Below are positions 40,389 to 50,711 of a stretch of DNA of 64,000 bases, piece after piece. The notes beneath the pieces were generated by a model, which was not told the DNA's origin, did not search any database, and worked only from the letters and a program-made list of their open reading frames with translations. The position numbers were made by a program, and so were the translations under genes. Source of the stretch: Prochlorococcus sp. AG-402-N08 (GTDB taxonomy: Bacteria > Cyanobacteriota > Cyanobacteriia > PCC-6307 > Cyanobiaceae). Within the stretch, counting starts at the first letter, position 1; every line of letters begins with the position of its first letter. The stretch lies in contig QCIS01000008.1 of NCBI GenBank assembly GCA_003216535.1, forward strand, positions 1 to 64,000, given 5' to 3'.

Positions 40389-41750
40389 TTATGTCCTTAA
40401 TAAGAACAAATTTAAGAAAGTCAATCCATTCCACAAAGAATGCATAATTACTGAAGAGAACAAACTCCCTGAAACAATTCTTGTAATTCCTAATCCAATC
40501 CCTAGAACAAATAATGGAGGCATTTCTCCAAAACTTAAATGAGCTAATGCAAAAATAAAAGCTGAAACTATGATGCCCGAAATTACTCCAAAATCTCTTG
40601 AAAGAGTTGGTAGTAAAATACCGCGAAATATAATCTCCTCAAATAGAGGTGCTAATAGAGTTGTCGTTACAAATAATATAAAAAATGATAAGTAATTATT
40701 ATTATTAAGAACAATTTCTAGCAAAGGATTACTGCCATTTTGATTATCGATCAAACTATTCATAATTAGAGAAATCAATAAAACAAAAGGAACTATTGTT
40801 AACCAACCTTTAATTCCCTGAATAATTGCATATTTTATTGGCAAGAAATTGAACTGTAAATAATCCCTTTTTATAGAAAATTCACCATTCAAAGATTTAA
40901 TTTGATAATAAACTATCCCTAATGGCGGAATAGCCATAAAAAGATATCCAAAGAATATTTTTAAAGATTGAGATAATTCATTTGAGATATTTTTAGAAAA
41001 AAGTTCAACTAAACTGATAGAAAACAAAGGTGATACCACTTCTCCTAAAACAACAAATCCGCCTGCAATTAATAAAACCATATCTATTAATTCTAGATCT
41101 AAGGATTTAGTTTCCTGCCAACCAAACTTTTTCAAAGATATAGTATTCCATAATATTTTCAAAGCCAGAATTGAGCCAAGAAGTATTGTTAAAAGTGGTA
41201 TTAGTCTGATAGCTAGTATTTTTAAAAACATTTTGCTTGAAAATGATTTTGTTATTAATGAACTATCGTCAAAATCAAATTTCCGGCTTAAAAGGTGATA
41301 TAAAAATCTATCACCTTTAAATAAATCAAATTTTTCAGAATTTGGTTTATATGAATTATTATTAGATTTTTTTTCTATCTCATCAATAAGTAATTTAAAG
41401 TTTTTATTTTCAAAATCTTTGGATATATTTTTATAGATTACAGGATCATTTGATTCTGAAGAAATTATTCGAATTAATTTATTTCTTTCTGTTAGTTCAT
41501 CAAATGAGACCTCAGAGAGTGATTTATTTATTTGATCAACAGGATCATTTATGATAAAAAATTTCTTAAGATTTACAGGTATAGATTGAACCGATAATTC
41601 AGCAATTTCTTGCTCTTTTTGACTTATATCAAACGAAACAGATGGTCTATTTAAACTATCTCTTAAGCCTTGCTGCCATACAAAAAAAGTTATGACTATA
41701 GAAATAAAAGCTAGAAAGAGTTTTGACTTAGAAATATTTTTAAAGTTCAT
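40389..41750 (-). CDS. CPBP-family intramembrane metalloprotease
   Basis: 453-residue membrane protein. An N-terminal anchor and a soluble region of about 150 residues are followed by about eight membrane spans. The CPBP (Abi) motif FEEIIFRGILLPTL (near 366-379) holds the Glu-Glu and Arg, and FALAHLSFGEMP and IMHSLWNGL hold the further His residues. Family members process prenylated or lipidated substrates or act in protein secretion; target unknown. Divergent from the histidine phosphatase gene. Confidence 0.88.
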   Translation of the reverse strand: MNFKNISKSKLFLAFISIVITFFVWQQGLRDSLNRPSVSFDISQKEQEIAELSVQSIPVNLKKFFIINDPVDQINKSLSEVSFDELTERNKLIRIISSESNDPVIYKNISKDFENKNFKLLIDEIEKKSNNNSYKPNSEKFDLFKGDRFLYHLLSRKFDFDDSSLITKSFSSKMFLKILAIRLIPLLTILLGSILALKILWNTISLKKFGWQETKSLDLELIDMVLLIAGGFVVLGEVVSPLFSISLVELFSKNISNELSQSLKIFFGYLFMAIPPLGIVYYQIKSLNGEFSIKRDYLQFNFLPIKYAIIQGIKGWLTIVPFVLLISLIMNSLIDNQNGSNPLLEIVLNNNNYLSFFILFVTTTLLAPLFEEIIFRGILLPTLSRDFGVISGIIVSAFIFALAHLSFGEMPPLFVLGIGLGITRIVSGSLFSSVIMHSLWNGLTFLNLFLLRT

Positions 41751-41871
41751 AACTTATTATATTATTGAAAACTATACTTAGTTATTATTGAATTCCCTAA
41801 TATCTATTCTATATTTCTATTTTAATCACTCCATGAGATGATTAAATTATCTTAATTTTAAAATTTATATA

Positions 41872-43200
41872 ATGACTATACGATTAGTTTTAGTTAGGCA
41901 CGGACTAAGCAGTTTCAATGCAAAAGGATTAATTCAAGGAAGAACAGATGATTCATTATTAACTGATCTAGGATACGAACAAGCCCGAAAAGCAGGAAAG
42001 GCATTATCAAGGATAAACTTCGATAAAATCTATTCCTCCCCACTTGTGAGAGCGGCAGAGACCGCAAAAACTATTAAAAAGACCTTGAATAAAAAACAAA
42101 ATATTGTATTTGATGATAATTTGCTAGAGGTAGATCTTAGTGAATGGTCTGGTCTAAAAATTGATGAAATAAAAAAGAAATTTCCAGAAATTTACCCTAT
42201 ATGGAAAAATGATCCAGAAAATCTAATCTTAAAAAGAAATGACAATAAAACTTATAAACCAATTCAGGAGTTATTTTTTCAAGCAACAAATTTTGTAGAA
42301 GATATTTTAAAAATTTATTTAGACAACGATGATGTAAATATTTTAGTTGTAGGACATAATGCAATTCTCAGATGTTTAATCCTCTTGTTTTTAGGAAAGC
42401 CTAAGCAAGGTTTTAGAAAAATAAGATTAGAAAATGCATCTTTCTCGATACTCAATATTTCAAGGCAAGATAACTCTTTTAAGACCCAAATTGAATGCTT
42501 AAATCAAACTTCACATCTGAACAAAAATATTCCAAATCAAATTGGAGATTCCAGAATATTTCTGATAAGGCATGGTGAAACCAACTGGAACAAAGAAGGT
42601 AGATTTCAAGGCCAAATTGATATCCCTTTAAATGAAAACGGAAAAGATCAAGCTAGAAAGACTTTTGAATATTTGAGAAATATTTCTTTCAATAAGGCAT
42701 TTTCAAGCTCAATGCATAGGCCTTATGAGACTGCACAAATAATCCTACAAAATAGCAAAGATTTAAAAATAGAAAGAATAGATTCACTTGTAGAAATTAG
42801 TCACGGATTATGGGAGGGTAAACTGGAAGCAGAAATCAGAGATCAGTGGCCTGCTTTACTAAAAAATTGGCATGACAAACCTGAAGAAGTAATAATGCCC
42901 GAAGGTGAATCTATAAAAGATGTATCAGAAAGGTCCGTAAAAGCTTTTGAAAAAATTTGTTTATCTCAAAAGGATAATGATCTAAGCCTTCTAGTTGCTC
43001 ATGATGCAGTCAATAAAACTCTAATTTGCAATATTATTGGGATTAATTATTCAAATATTTGGATGATAAAACAAGGTAATGGTGGTATAACTATAATTGA
43101 CCTTTTTAATGATCCCAATAAGCCCCCTGTGATTAGCGCTCTAAACATTACAACACATCTAGGGGGAATAATTGATTCAACTGCTTCCGGAGCACTTTAA
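41872..43200 (+). CDS. Two-domain histidine phosphatase (phosphoglycerate-mutase family)
   Basis: 442 residues made of two tandem histidine-phosphatase domains. Domain 1 starts VLVRHGLSSFN and has SSPLVRAAETAK, the acid Glu in LLEVDLSEW and VVGHNAILR; domain 2 (from about residue 225) starts LIRHGETNWN and has SSMHRPYETA, LVEISHGLWEG and VAHDAVNK. Both His/Arg/Glu/His sets are intact, so both domains may be active. Single-domain relatives act on phosphoglycerate, phosphoserine or cofactor phosphates; the substrate is not known. Confidence 0.88.
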   Translation: MTIRLVLVRHGLSSFNAKGLIQGRTDDSLLTDLGYEQARKAGKALSRINFDKIYSSPLVRAAETAKTIKKTLNKKQNIVFDDNLLEVDLSEWSGLKIDEIKKKFPEIYPIWKNDPENLILKRNDNKTYKPIQELFFQATNFVEDILKIYLDNDDVNILVVGHNAILRCLILLFLGKPKQGFRKIRLENASFSILNISRQDNSFKTQIECLNQTSHLNKNIPNQIGDSRIFLIRHGETNWNKEGRFQGQIDIPLNENGKDQARKTFEYLRNISFNKAFSSSMHRPYETAQIILQNSKDLKIERIDSLVEISHGLWEGKLEAEIRDQWPALLKNWHDKPEEVIMPEGESIKDVSERSVKAFEKICLSQKDNDLSLLVAHDAVNKTLICNIIGINYSNIWMIKQGNGGITIIDLFNDPNKPPVISALNITTHLGGIIDSTASGAL

Positions 43201-43254
43201 ATTAAAACCCTTTTTAAAAATTTATTTTGATGAAGTTAAAGTCAAAAAAAGGCA

Positions 43255-43914
43255 TTATTTGTTAAAAAAGCCAACTTGACTAAAAGGCCAAAATCTGAAA
43301 TATGCTTTACCAATTATCTCCTTTTTATGAAGAAATTTACTTCCAGGCCAATATCTTCCATCCCAGCTATTTGACCTATTATCTCCTAAAACTAAAAAAT
43401 GATCTTTTGGAACTTTTATATTTTCAAAACTACCACATTCATTAAAAAGGAATAATGAGCACTTATAGTAAACATAAGGTTCAGGAATTAATTTATTATT
43501 TATTATTAATTCACCTTTAGTGTTTACACTTACAATTTCTCCGGGAAGTGCCACTACTCTTTTAATATACGCATCGCAAGCTTGATCCCTCAAACCAGGA
43601 ATAAACGACATTGGAGGAAAACTCATAAAAAAACAATATCTTTTTTTTGGTAAAGGCTTAGATCTTGATGAAATTAATTTTTCGTCAAATGAGTAAGGTG
43701 AGTTAAAAACAACAATATCGCCTCTTTTTGGTAAAGATTTTCTCAGCGAAAATTTTTCAATAATTAACCTATCATTTATTTGTAATTCCGGGAGCATTGA
43801 ACCAGAAGGTATATAACGTGGTTCTGCGAAAAATGATCTGCAAGAGGAAACAAAAAAAGTTAATAGAATTAAAAGACCCCATTCTTTTAAAAAATTTTTA
43901 ATAGAAGCAGACAT
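43255..43914 (-). CDS. lepB: Signal peptidase I
   Basis: Removes signal peptides of exported proteins. 219 residues with one N-terminal span (about 13-25), the catalytic Ser39 in YIPSGSMLPEL, Lys118 in YIKRVVALPGE, and the C-terminal box GDNRSNSWDGRYWP. It is the last gene of a minus-strand group: 84-residue membrane protein, pyrophosphatase-like protein, ArsC-like protein, lepB. Confidence 0.95.
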   Translation of the reverse strand: MSASIKNFLKEWGLLILLTFFVSSCRSFFAEPRYIPSGSMLPELQINDRLIIEKFSLRKSLPKRGDIVVFNSPYSFDEKLISSRSKPLPKKRYCFFMSFPPMSFIPGLRDQACDAYIKRVVALPGEIVSVNTKGELIINNKLIPEPYVYYKCSLFLFNECGSFENIKVPKDHFLVLGDNRSNSWDGRYWPGSKFLHKKEIIGKAYFRFWPFSQVGFFNK

Positions 43915-43943
43915 AAAATTAAAAAAGTCTTAATTTTTTAAAC

Positions 43944-44300
43944 TTATATAAATTGTTCGGCATATTCAATTTCGTTAAAACCTAATATTACTTTTTTCCC
44001 TTCGTAAATCAAAAATGGTCTTTTTATTAATTTACCGTCACTTAAAAGAAGCTGAACAATTTCATCCCTTGATAAACCATTAATATCAAGATTAAGATTT
44101 TTAAAGGCTTTACCTCTTGTATTAAAAATACTTTTCTTATCATTAGAGTATTGTTCGAAGGCTAGATTTAAATATTTAATAAGTGGTGGTTCTTTTACAA
44201 TATCAATTAATTGGAATTCGAAATGTTTGCTTTCAAGCCACTTTGAAGCTTTTCGGCAAGTAGAGCATTTTAAATAACTATAAAAAATTATTTTTTTCAA
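43944..44300 (-). CDS. ArsC/Spx-family thioredoxin-fold protein
   Basis: 118-residue protein with the Cys12-Ser-Thr-Cys15 motif in YLKCSTCRKASKWL and the ending LIKRPFLIYEGKKVILGF, typical of the ArsC/Spx/YffB family. It may be a glutathione- or thioredoxin-linked reductase or an Spx-like regulator; arsenate reduction cannot be assumed. It overlaps the pyrophosphatase-like gene by 4 bases. Confidence 0.88.
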   Translation of the reverse strand: MKKIIFYSYLKCSTCRKASKWLESKHFEFQLIDIVKEPPLIKYLNLAFEQYSNDKKSIFNTRGKAFKNLNLDINGLSRDEIVQLLLSDGKLIKRPFLIYEGKKVILGFNEIEYAEQFI

Positions 44301-44851
44301 TTTAATTTACTAATGTTTGATTTATTAAGTACTTTAAAGTTTTTCTTTTTTAGGGGTATACAACTTTTCAGTAAATTTTCAACAACATCAAAGTCCCTCC
44401 AACCATCAATTTGAACTGTTCTCCCATCAAGTCCTTTACTTGTTCTAAAAAATTCAGCAACATCCTCAAGCTGATTAGGAGCAATTTGATTAATACTCAC
44501 TATATTAGCCTGCCTAGGATTAGCCATAGGCACACACAAAAGTTTTCCATCATATTCACCACAATCATGCATATCCAAAACTCCAATAGGTCTAGCTTTT
44601 ATTAGACAACCAGCAAAAGTAGGCTCATCCATTATCACCATTGCATCAAGAGGAGCCCCATCATCAGCGAGGGTATTTGGGATAAAACCATAATCAAAAG
44701 GGTATCTCACTGAAGAATGCAATACTCTGTCTAAGGCCATTATTCCCGCATCAGAGCAATATTCATATTTATTCCTACTCCCTGCAGGTATTTCAACAAT
44801 AATATTTACAATTCCCTTCATTGGAGATGGAGGTATTGAACTAAGGTCCAT
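44297..44851 (-). CDS. Divergent inorganic pyrophosphatase paralog, catalytic residues changed
   Basis: 184-residue protein of the family I pyrophosphatase fold. The pattern IPAGSRNKYEY, YPFDYGFIPNT and RPIGVLDMHDCGEYDGKLL is intact, but the metal-binding DGDPxD reads DGAPLD (Ala66, E. coli Asp67), and the active-site Tyr-Lys near the C-terminus reads Ser138-Lys139. The canonical enzyme is encoded at 59598. This copy may have weak or altered activity, or a regulatory role. It overlaps both neighbours (11 bases upstream, 4 downstream), so it is expressed as part of the lepB operon. Confidence 0.9.
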   Translation of the reverse strand: MDLSSIPPSPMKGIVNIIVEIPAGSRNKYEYCSDAGIMALDRVLHSSVRYPFDYGFIPNTLADDGAPLDAMVIMDEPTFAGCLIKARPIGVLDMHDCGEYDGKLLCVPMANPRQANIVSINQIAPNQLEDVAEFFRTSKGLDGRTVQIDGWRDFDVVENLLKSCIPLKKKNFKVLNKSNISKLN

Positions 44852-45095
44852 CTTTTTTAAAATCGTGATTATGAATTATCTCGTTTCCTTGAGATAAAGG
44901 CCTGCCAATTAAGATGCTTATTGAAGGTAATACAATTGTCAAAAAGGCAAAAATAATACCTAAAGAGGTTATCGATAAACTCCTTATACTTAAGGGGTCA
45001 TCATCATCTCTTTCAAAATCACTTCGAGCAGAACCAAAAGAAGATTCCTCGCTTGATTTACTTTGAATAAACTGCTTTGATTTCGTGTAACTCAA
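44841..45095 (-). CDS. Small single-span membrane protein of unknown function
   Basis: 84 residues: a polar, acidic N-terminal half with SARSDFERDDDDP, one membrane helix near residues 42-63 (SITSLGIIFAFLTIVLPSIS), then a short polar tail. I do not recognise a family. Its end overlaps the pyrophosphatase-like gene by 11 bases, so it is the first gene of that operon. Confidence 0.75.
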   Translation of the reverse strand: MSYTKSKQFIQSKSSEESSFGSARSDFERDDDDPLSIRSLSITSLGIIFAFLTIVLPSISILIGRPLSQGNEIIHNHDFKKDGP

Positions 45096-45191
45096 GAACT
45101 CTTAATTAGAAAAGATTAAGGAGATAATTAAACATCATTATCCTACATTCAAAATGTCAATAAATCAAAACATTAATTGGTAAATTTTTAA

Positions 45192-45542
45192 TTACTCTTT
45201 TTCTAGCAAAGACCTAATAGATTTTAGTTCATCTAATATTTGGGTAAGTATATTTTGAGCAGCGGAGGAAGGCGTATTAAAGACCTCTACAGTAACTTCC
45301 TTAATTCTTAAAATATCTTTTGCAAATCTTGCAACTTCATTAGGATGGAATTTTAAGGGATCTTTTTGATCAGTTCTAAATTCGGGATTTAATTTTCTTG
45401 GATTAAAGCTTGGGTTTAGATTTCTTAAATCTGTATTAGTATACCTATATACAGAAGCTCTTGATCTGTTTAGGAATTTTTGAACTTCATCAATACCTAC
45501 TAATTCCTCTTCGCTAGAAATATTGGAATCTATATTTTCCAT
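45192..45542 (-). CDS. Small protein with a putative helix-turn-helix
   Basis: 116 residues. Residues about 14-34 read LVGIDEVQKFLNRSRASVYRY, the pattern of an excisionase- or MerR-like helix-turn-helix in which SRASVYRY is the recognition helix. A middle section with NPRKLNPEF and HPNEVARFAKDIL precedes an acidic, helical C-terminus that could dimerise. Probably a DNA-binding protein conserved in picocyanobacteria; target unknown. It is divergent from proS across a 174-base gap. Confidence 0.7.
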   Translation of the reverse strand: MENIDSNISSEEELVGIDEVQKFLNRSRASVYRYTNTDLRNLNPSFNPRKLNPEFRTDQKDPLKFHPNEVARFAKDILRIKEVTVEVFNTPSSAAQNILTQILDELKSIRSLLEKE

Positions 45543-45716
45543 AACCTTAAGAAAATGATTTAGTAATAATGAATCTTTAAAAGAGTTCGAACTTCATTAC
45601 TGAAGAAGTTAGCAGAAAGAATATTTTTAGACTAGCCGCGTTGAGGGACTCAAGACACTTTAAATTTTTTTTTCATCTTAATTGATAAAATTAAATATTA
45701 TTAAGGATTTTTTTGT
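45543..45716 (+). other. Structured gap before proS
   Basis: 174 bases with two stem-loops: AACTTC/GAAGTT around a 9-base loop (45590-45610) and TTGAG/CTCAA around GGA (45641-45653), the second followed 11 bases later by nine T's (45665-45673). This could be the leader of proS or the end of a small RNA. No open frame of note. Confidence 0.35.
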
Positions 45717-47519
45717 ATGCGCGTGACAACCTCATTTCCTCTGGGGACACTTCGTGACACACCTTCTGAAGCTGAGATTATTTCACATCAATTACTTTTA
45801 AAAGCTGGGTATATTCGAAGAGTTAACAGCGGTATTTATGCATACATGCCAATAATGCTTAGAGTTATTGAAAAAATATCCGCAATAATAGATAGAGAAC
45901 TTAATAGTATTGGTTGTACAAAATTACTATTACCCCAACTTCATCCTGCAGATTTATGGAAAAAAAGTGAAAGGTGGGAAGGATATACTGCAGGGGAAGG
46001 AATAATGTTTAATCTCAAAGATAGACAAGGTAAAGAATTTGGTTTAGCTCCTACTCACGAAGAGGTTATTACAAGTATTGCATCAGAGACCATCAACTCC
46101 TATAAGCAATTACCTCAATGTTTTTATCAAATTCAGACAAAATTTAGAGACGAAATAAGACCAAGGTTTGGATTGATGAGAAGTAGGGAATTTATAATGA
46201 AAGATGGTTATTCCTTTCATTCTTCAGAAAACGATCTGGCGTCTTTCTACGAAAAGGTGGGCAATGCTTATGAAAATATTTTTAAATCTTGTGGACTGCA
46301 GACAGTAGGGGTTGAAGCTGATAGTGGAGCAATCGGCGGTGCCTCCTCTAAAGAATTCATGGTCACTGCTGATGCTGGGGAAGATTCCATTTTGTTTACT
46401 CAAAGTGGTTCTTATGCTGCGAATATTGAAAAAGCTGTTTCTCTACCCTCTCAACCTATTCCACTAAAAGATAATATTGCAGAGTGGTTGGAAACACCTC
46501 AACAAAAAACAATCCTCGAAGTTTGTGATAATAATAATTTAGACCCTAGTCAGATTATTAAAGTAGTAGTATTTCTTGCACAGTTCGAAGGTAAATTTGA
46601 GGTCCCAATTCTTGCATGCATAAGAGGCGATCAACACATTAATGAAGTAAAGCTTTTCAACTTAATAAATAAACTTCATAATTTCAATCTCCTTAATCTT
46701 AAAAAGATTGAAGATAAAAATACTATCGAAAAAAATTTAATTAATTTTCCCTTAGGTTTTATCGGTCCAGATTTAGATAATAAGACTATTAATATTATTT
46801 CAAATTGGGATAAAAAATGGACCAGAATAATTGACTATTCTGCGAGTAGCCTCTCAAAGTTTATAAGTGGTGGAAATAAAGTTAATTTCCATAAAGTTTT
46901 TCAAGAATTTTCTTTTGATTCGAAAGATTATTTAATTGGGGATATCAGGAATGCCAAAAAAGGAGATAAAATAAGTAATGATGATAATGAGGAACTTAAA
47001 GAAAAAAAAGGTATCGAGATTGGACATATTTTCCAACTAGGTCAAAAATATAGTGAAAAATTAAATGCCAAGTTCTCTGATAAGGATGGTCAGTTAAAAA
47101 ATTTATGGATGGGTTGTTATGGAATTGGAGTCACAAGAATAGCTCAAGCTGCTATCGAACAGAATCATGATCAAAAGGGAATTTGTTGGCCTATCCAGAT
47201 TTCTCCTTTTGAAGTTATTATTATTCCAACTAACCTAAAAGATCCTATTCAAAGTGACCTTACTGAGCAAATCTATAACAACTTTTTAATTAATAAAATT
47301 GATGTCCTTCTTGATGATAGAAACGATAGGGCTGGCGTGAAATTTAAAGATGCGGAATTAATTGGTATTCCTTTTCAGATAATTATTGGCAGAGATTCTG
47401 TTAACAAAGAAGTAGAACTTTTATGCAGAACAAATAATACTAAGTTTAAAATTAGAACTGACAAATTGTTGAAAACATTTATTTCCGAATCAGAAATAAT
47501 GTACAATAAAAAGTCTTAA
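45717..47519 (+). CDS. proS: Prolyl-tRNA synthetase
   Basis: Charges tRNA-Pro. 600 residues with the class II motifs: RRVNSGIYAYMPIMLRVIEKI, motif 2 FRDEIRPRFGLMRSREFIMKD (near 142-162) and the motif 3 region MGCYGIGVTRIAQAAIEQN (near 464-482). An editing domain (INS) lies between motifs 2 and 3 with GDQHINEVKL, as in bacterial-type enzymes. The ATG at 45717 begins the usual RVTTSFPLGTLRDTPSEAE. psb27 follows 24 bases later. Confidence 0.97.
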   Translation: MRVTTSFPLGTLRDTPSEAEIISHQLLLKAGYIRRVNSGIYAYMPIMLRVIEKISAIIDRELNSIGCTKLLLPQLHPADLWKKSERWEGYTAGEGIMFNLKDRQGKEFGLAPTHEEVITSIASETINSYKQLPQCFYQIQTKFRDEIRPRFGLMRSREFIMKDGYSFHSSENDLASFYEKVGNAYENIFKSCGLQTVGVEADSGAIGGASSKEFMVTADAGEDSILFTQSGSYAANIEKAVSLPSQPIPLKDNIAEWLETPQQKTILEVCDNNNLDPSQIIKVVVFLAQFEGKFEVPILACIRGDQHINEVKLFNLINKLHNFNLLNLKKIEDKNTIEKNLINFPLGFIGPDLDNKTINIISNWDKKWTRIIDYSASSLSKFISGGNKVNFHKVFQEFSFDSKDYLIGDIRNAKKGDKISNDDNEELKEKKGIEIGHIFQLGQKYSEKLNAKFSDKDGQLKNLWMGCYGIGVTRIAQAAIEQNHDQKGICWPIQISPFEVIIIPTNLKDPIQSDLTEQIYNNFLINKIDVLLDDRNDRAGVKFKDAELIGIPFQIIIGRDSVNKEVELLCRTNNTKFKIRTDKLLKTFISESEIMYNKKS

Positions 47520-47543
47520 GGCTTATTTTTTGGGAGCTAAGTT

Positions 47544-47981
47544 ATGTTACTGAAATGGAAATCAAAAAATTTTTTAAAAAATCTTATGAGAGCTATATCT
47601 TTTTCAATATCTTTAATTGTTGTTTTTACACTATTTAGTTCACCTTCAATAGCTGCAAAAACCTCTATGACAGGTGACTATACAAAAGATACAATTTCAG
47701 TTGTTAAAACATTACAAACAGCTGTTGATTCTCCAAAAGATTCTCCTAATAAGGATGTAGTAAGAAGTGAAGCTCTTACACTTATAACTGACTATATTTC
47801 CAGATACAGGAATAGAGGGATGGTGAATAAAACTCAATCATTTACCACCATGCAAACAGCATTAAATGCTATGGCAGGTCATTACAAAAACTTTGCAAGT
47901 AGACCTTTACCAGATAAACTTAAGGAGCGTTTAACCAAAGAATTTTCTCTTGCTGAAAAAATGGTTCTAAGAGAAAGTTGA
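47544..47981 (+). CDS. psb27: Photosystem II assembly protein Psb27
   Basis: Lumenal factor that binds CP43 during photosystem II assembly and repair. 145 residues: a signal sequence of about 38 residues ending SPSIAAKT, then the four-helix Psb27 domain with TGDYTKDTISVVKTLQTAV, DYISRYRNRGMVNKTQSFTTMQ and LNAMAGHYKNF. No Cys follows the signal region, so it is probably not a lipoprotein, unlike the Synechocystis protein. Co-directional with proS. Confidence 0.93.
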   Translation: MLLKWKSKNFLKNLMRAISFSISLIVVFTLFSSPSIAAKTSMTGDYTKDTISVVKTLQTAVDSPKDSPNKDVVRSEALTLITDYISRYRNRGMVNKTQSFTTMQTALNAMAGHYKNFASRPLPDKLKERLTKEFSLAEKMVLRES

Positions 47982-47990
47982 TACAATTCA

Positions 47991-49373
<1,383 letters not shown>

Positions 49374-49388
49374 CTTATCTACAAATTA

Positions 49389-50390
49389 ATGAAAGAATTC
49401 TTTAGACATTTTGAACATAATAAAAAGATTGATCTCATTGGTCTGGGCAACGCAATAGTGGATATTATTGTAAATATTGAAGATGAGTTTCTTGAGATAA
49501 ATAATCTGGATAAAGGATCAATGAATCTCATTAATTCTGAGGAATCTCAGAGATTGTTAGAAAATTGCAAAGTAATCAAACAAATATCAGGGGGATCCTC
49601 AGCAAATACTGTTGTATGTTTAGCAGAATTAGGTAATGATGTGCAGTTCATTGGAAGGGTAAAAAATGATCAATTTGGAAATTTCTTTTCTTCTGATATA
49701 AAAAAAAGTAAAACTATATTTAATACTCCACCCACTAATGAAGGTGCTCCAACAGCTCATTCAATTATTTTTATTACGCCTGATGCTCAAAGAACTATGT
49801 GCACTTACCTAGGCGCATCTATAGAATTTGAACCTAAAGACATTGATTTTAGTTTACTAAAGAAAAGTAAATATTTATATTTAGAAGGGTATTTATGGGA
49901 CAGCGAATTAGCTAAAAATGCTTTTCTTAAAGCCGCTCAAATTGCAAAACAATCTGATACAAAAATAATTCTTTCATTGTCCGATTCATTTTGTGTAGAT
50001 AGACATCGAGAGAGTTTCTTGGAATTAATTGATGAATATATAGATATTGTTTTTTGTAATGAATCGGAGGTTTTAAGTTTATTTAAAAAGGATAAATTAG
50101 CAAACTGTAAAGGAGATCTCTCTTCACTATGTGAATTAGTCGTGGTAACTCTTGGCAGCAATGGTTCTCTCATAATTAACAAAAACGACATTGAATCAAT
50201 TATGTCAATCAATAAAGGAAAAGTTGTTGATACTACCGGAGCAGGGGATATTTATGCGGGAGGATTTATTCATGGTTTAATAAATAATTATTCCCTAAAA
50301 AAATGCGGGGAGTTAGGTTCAATTTGTGCTGGGCATATAATTACACAATTAGGATCTAGATCTAATATGGATCTTAAAGAGTTAATATGA
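49389..50390 (+). CDS. PfkB-family sugar/nucleoside kinase (adenosine-kinase-like)
   Basis: 333-residue ribokinase-fold kinase. It begins with IDLIGLGNAIVDIIVNIED, has ISGGSSANTVVCLAELG (substrate and Gly-Gly hinge) near 66-82, and the PfkB signature DTTGAGDIYAGGFIHGL with the catalytic Asp near 280-296. The sequence resembles the adenosine kinase branch. It follows purA, which fits a purine salvage role, but sugar specificity cannot be excluded. Confidence 0.87.
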   Translation: MKEFFRHFEHNKKIDLIGLGNAIVDIIVNIEDEFLEINNLDKGSMNLINSEESQRLLENCKVIKQISGGSSANTVVCLAELGNDVQFIGRVKNDQFGNFFSSDIKKSKTIFNTPPTNEGAPTAHSIIFITPDAQRTMCTYLGASIEFEPKDIDFSLLKKSKYLYLEGYLWDSELAKNAFLKAAQIAKQSDTKIILSLSDSFCVDRHRESFLELIDEYIDIVFCNESEVLSLFKKDKLANCKGDLSSLCELVVVTLGSNGSLIINKNDIESIMSINKGKVVDTTGAGDIYAGGFIHGLINNYSLKKCGELGSICAGHIITQLGSRSNMDLKELI

Positions 50391-50399
50391 GAATTTTAA

Positions 50400-50705
50400 T
50401 CAAATATTCTTATTGATCCAATCAAAATATTTCATCTCAGAATAGTATTTTTTGTAAATAATTTGTGGAACATCATATGTAGATATTTTATTTAAGAAAT
50501 CAATTAAGTAATCTTTAAATTCTGGTTTACTTTTTATTGTAATTTCGAACTCTTTAGTTTCTTGAATATCATCATCCCACTTATAAATTGAAAAAATTTG
50601 CTTTATGGACACACAAGCTGCAAGTTTATTTTGTATTAGTAATTTAGCCATTCGCAAAGCATTTGCTCTACATGATTCAGTTGTGATCATAACTAATACT
50701 TCCAT
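50400..50705 (-). CDS. cutA: CutA-family trimeric protein
   Basis: 101-residue CutA1 protein: VMITTESCRANALRMAKLLIQNKLAACVSI at the N-terminus, then SIYKWDDDIQETKEFEITIKSK, and YDVPQIIYKKYYSEMKYFDWI at the end. Family members form PII-like trimers and were linked to copper tolerance, although the true role is unclear. It lies 6 bases after cobK on the same strand. Confidence 0.93.
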   Translation of the reverse strand: MEVLVMITTESCRANALRMAKLLIQNKLAACVSIKQIFSIYKWDDDIQETKEFEITIKSKPEFKDYLIDFLNKISTYDVPQIIYKKYYSEMKYFDWINKNI

Positions 50706-50711
50706 AATGAA

